Source of the DNA: Paenibacillus cymbidii
GTDB lineage: Bacteria; Bacillota; Bacilli; Paenibacillales; NBRC-103111
NCBI RefSeq assembly: GCF_004764705.1
Contig: NZ_SHLX01000007.1
Location: forward strand, 62,001-126,000
Direction: 5' to 3'
Length of the DNA: 64,000 nucleotides
In this document: positions 63,234 to 64,000 of the stretch, one piece after another
Layout of the letters: each line of letters opens with the position of its first letter
Numbering within the stretch: the stretch's first letter is position 1
Program-made: the position numbers and the translations under genes
The notes under the pieces: model-generated
Told to the model about the DNA's origin: nothing
Seen by the model: only the letters and a program-made list of their open reading frames with translations
Databases searched by the model: none

Positions 63234-63416
63234 CTATTTGTCTTCGTCTTCGACATATTTGATCGAATCGAGCTGCTGCTTCAGCGACGCCTTAAACGCG
63301 TCGATGTATCTCCGTCGCAGTTCGTTCCGTTCGTCGATCTCGTTCTCGGACAAGCCTACCGACTTCGCCTTGCGGGCCAATTCATTGATTCTTGTGATCG
63401 CTTCGTCCATATTCAT
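63234..63416 (-). CDS. DUF896 (YnzC-like) small protein
   Basis: A 60-residue helical protein of the DUF896/UPF0291 family. MDEAITRINELARKAKSVGL and LSENEIDERNELRRRYIDAF form the typical helical hairpin. In B. subtilis the family member YnzC lies in the SOS-controlled yneA operon; here a LysM/YneA-like gene is also upstream. Two in-frame ATG are possible (63416 and 63410); GGAG and AAGG sites fit the first. The function is unknown. Confidence 0.88.
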   Translation of the reverse strand: MNMDEAITRINELARKAKSVGLSENEIDERNELRRRYIDAFKASLKQQLDSIKYVEDEDK

Positions 63417-63772
63417 GCTGCCTTCACTCCTATCGCACATACGCCCAAAACGCAATAACTCGCGTGATGGCATTCGATGTGTAACCTTATCTAACTTTGC
63501 CATGTGCAGGGGGGAATGTCAAGCGGACGGCAGTGCGGTTTCCAAGGAACGCAAAGGATCAGGAGCATCAAAATGTCTCCTGCTGCAAGGGGAAAATGAA
63601 GCGATAAACGGCCACCGGAAAACAACTGGAGGGAGATTGGATTGTTGGCGGCTCTCTCTATTGAAAGGCCGTTGCGCGCTTACGGCCCGTTAGCGAACAC
63701 ATGTTCTAAATCACTGAAAGCTCACTCTTCGATTGATCGGCCCGTAGCAGGCCCGAGCTTGCCAATCGCAAA
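63417..63772. other. Gap between the LysM and DUF896 genes, with a LexA-like box
   Basis: No clear gene was found. It holds a near-consensus LexA site (63694-63707), an imperfect CAGGAG/CTCCTG hairpin (63562-63585), and a TTGACA (on minus, near 63517-63522) with a weak -10 that could drive DUF896. A 25-codon open frame with AGGAG before its ATG (about 63570) overlaps the hairpin, and its status is doubtful. Confidence 0.5.
63694..63707. promoter_or_regulatory. Near-consensus LexA (SOS) box
   Basis: CGAACACATGTTCT matches the Gram-positive LexA consensus CGAACRNRYGTTYG at every position but the last. It lies 66 bases past the LysM gene stop and 280 bases before DUF896. Confidence 0.6.
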
Positions 63773-64000
63773 TCAAGGCAATACAAGCACTTGGCCGACT
63801 TGAAGCTGCGAACTGTTCAAATGATTGCGTTTCTGCAATTTATGGATATAGAGACGAACATCCGTTCCCGACGGGGCAAAATCAGATGCGATGGTCCACA
63901 GCGTGTCTCCCGAAGTCACGACCGTCGTGCGTTCGACCGACGTTGCATGAGCCGGGCTTGCCGCATCAGCCGATCCGAAGGCATATGCTTGTACCAGCAT
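63773..64000 (-). CDS. LysM-domain protein, YneA-like (partial)
   Basis: The last 75 residues of a LysM protein that runs to the window edge. The LysM domain has TVVTSGDTLWTIASDFAPSG, then an insert and LNSSQLQVGQVLVLP at the very C-terminus. Its end position and spacing resemble YneA, the SOS-induced division inhibitor, which has one N-terminal helix and a single C-terminal LysM. The ATG at the edge may be internal, so the true start is probably outside. The DUF896 gene downstream supports the YneA assignment. Confidence 0.7.
   Translation of the reverse strand: MLVQAYAFGSADAASPAHATSVERTTVVTSGDTLWTIASDFAPSGTDVRLYIHKLQKRNHLNSSQLQVGQVLVLP

Noticed and set aside
63500..63572. A 25-codon open frame with AGGAG before its ATG, between DUF896 and the LysM gene
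   Set aside because: The sequence is unlike a protein (many Cys, Pro and Trp) and the site overlaps a hairpin; support is too weak to call a gene.

Overview
The window looks like chromosomal DNA of a GC-rich, endospore-forming member of the Bacillota, most likely Paenibacillaceae (Paenibacillus/Cohnella-like). The reasons are a KapB sporulation-phosphorelay protein, Bacillus-type ABC-F proteins (YkpA, YfmR, YfmM types), an MrfA/MrfB pair, a T-box leader, AGGAGG-type ribosome binding sites with many GTG and TTG starts, and a Gram-positive type IV pilus locus without a secretin. No rRNA, tRNA, IS element, prophage or CRISPR array was seen.

Layout. 1-7.1 kb: a QueA-like paralogue with an SDR oxidoreductase, a 1.1-kb repeat-rich gap, then a minus-strand run from a glutathione peroxidase through KapB and an AIM24 protein to a TRIC/UPF0126 membrane protein and an SDR39U1 epimerase. 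7.3-13.7 kb: three ABC-F ATPases with small companion genes. 14.4-26.6 kb: a complete Tad (type IVb) pilus locus read leftwards, with a Ser/Thr kinase fused to a degenerate P-loop domain at its head and an FHA-domain membrane protein at its tail. 26.9-28.3 kb: threonine dehydratase under an isoleucine-specific T-box. 28.3-36.5 kb: a head-to-tail run that begins with mrfA-mrfB, passes through an EamA transporter, an Fpg/Nei glycosylase and endonuclease IV, and ends with an ABC ATPase. Its promoter carries a LexA-like box in the spacer.

36.6-50.1 kb: a nitroreductase and a second, independent pilus system of type IVa. Minor pilins lie on the plus strand; pilB, pilT, pilC, pilA, pilD, pilM, pilN, pilO and a secreted stalk-domain protein lie on the minus strand, and the two units converge on a shared terminator. 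50.3-53.8 kb: an asymmetric heterodimeric ABC exporter. 54-61 kb: lrgAB, a MurA paralogue with Asp in place of the catalytic Cys, RNase Z and MetH. 61.1-64 kb: acireductone dioxygenase (plus strand), then a minus-strand set of a YneA-like LysM protein (cut by the window edge), a DUF896 protein, a membrane protein and a HAD phosphatase, with a near-consensus LexA box after the LysM gene.

The main themes are two separate pilus machines (each with its own ATPase, prepilin peptidase and promoters), a possible damage-inducible repair operon, and several short hairpin-repeat families that fill the long intergenic gaps. All functions are inferred from sequence patterns recognised by eye; no database search was run.
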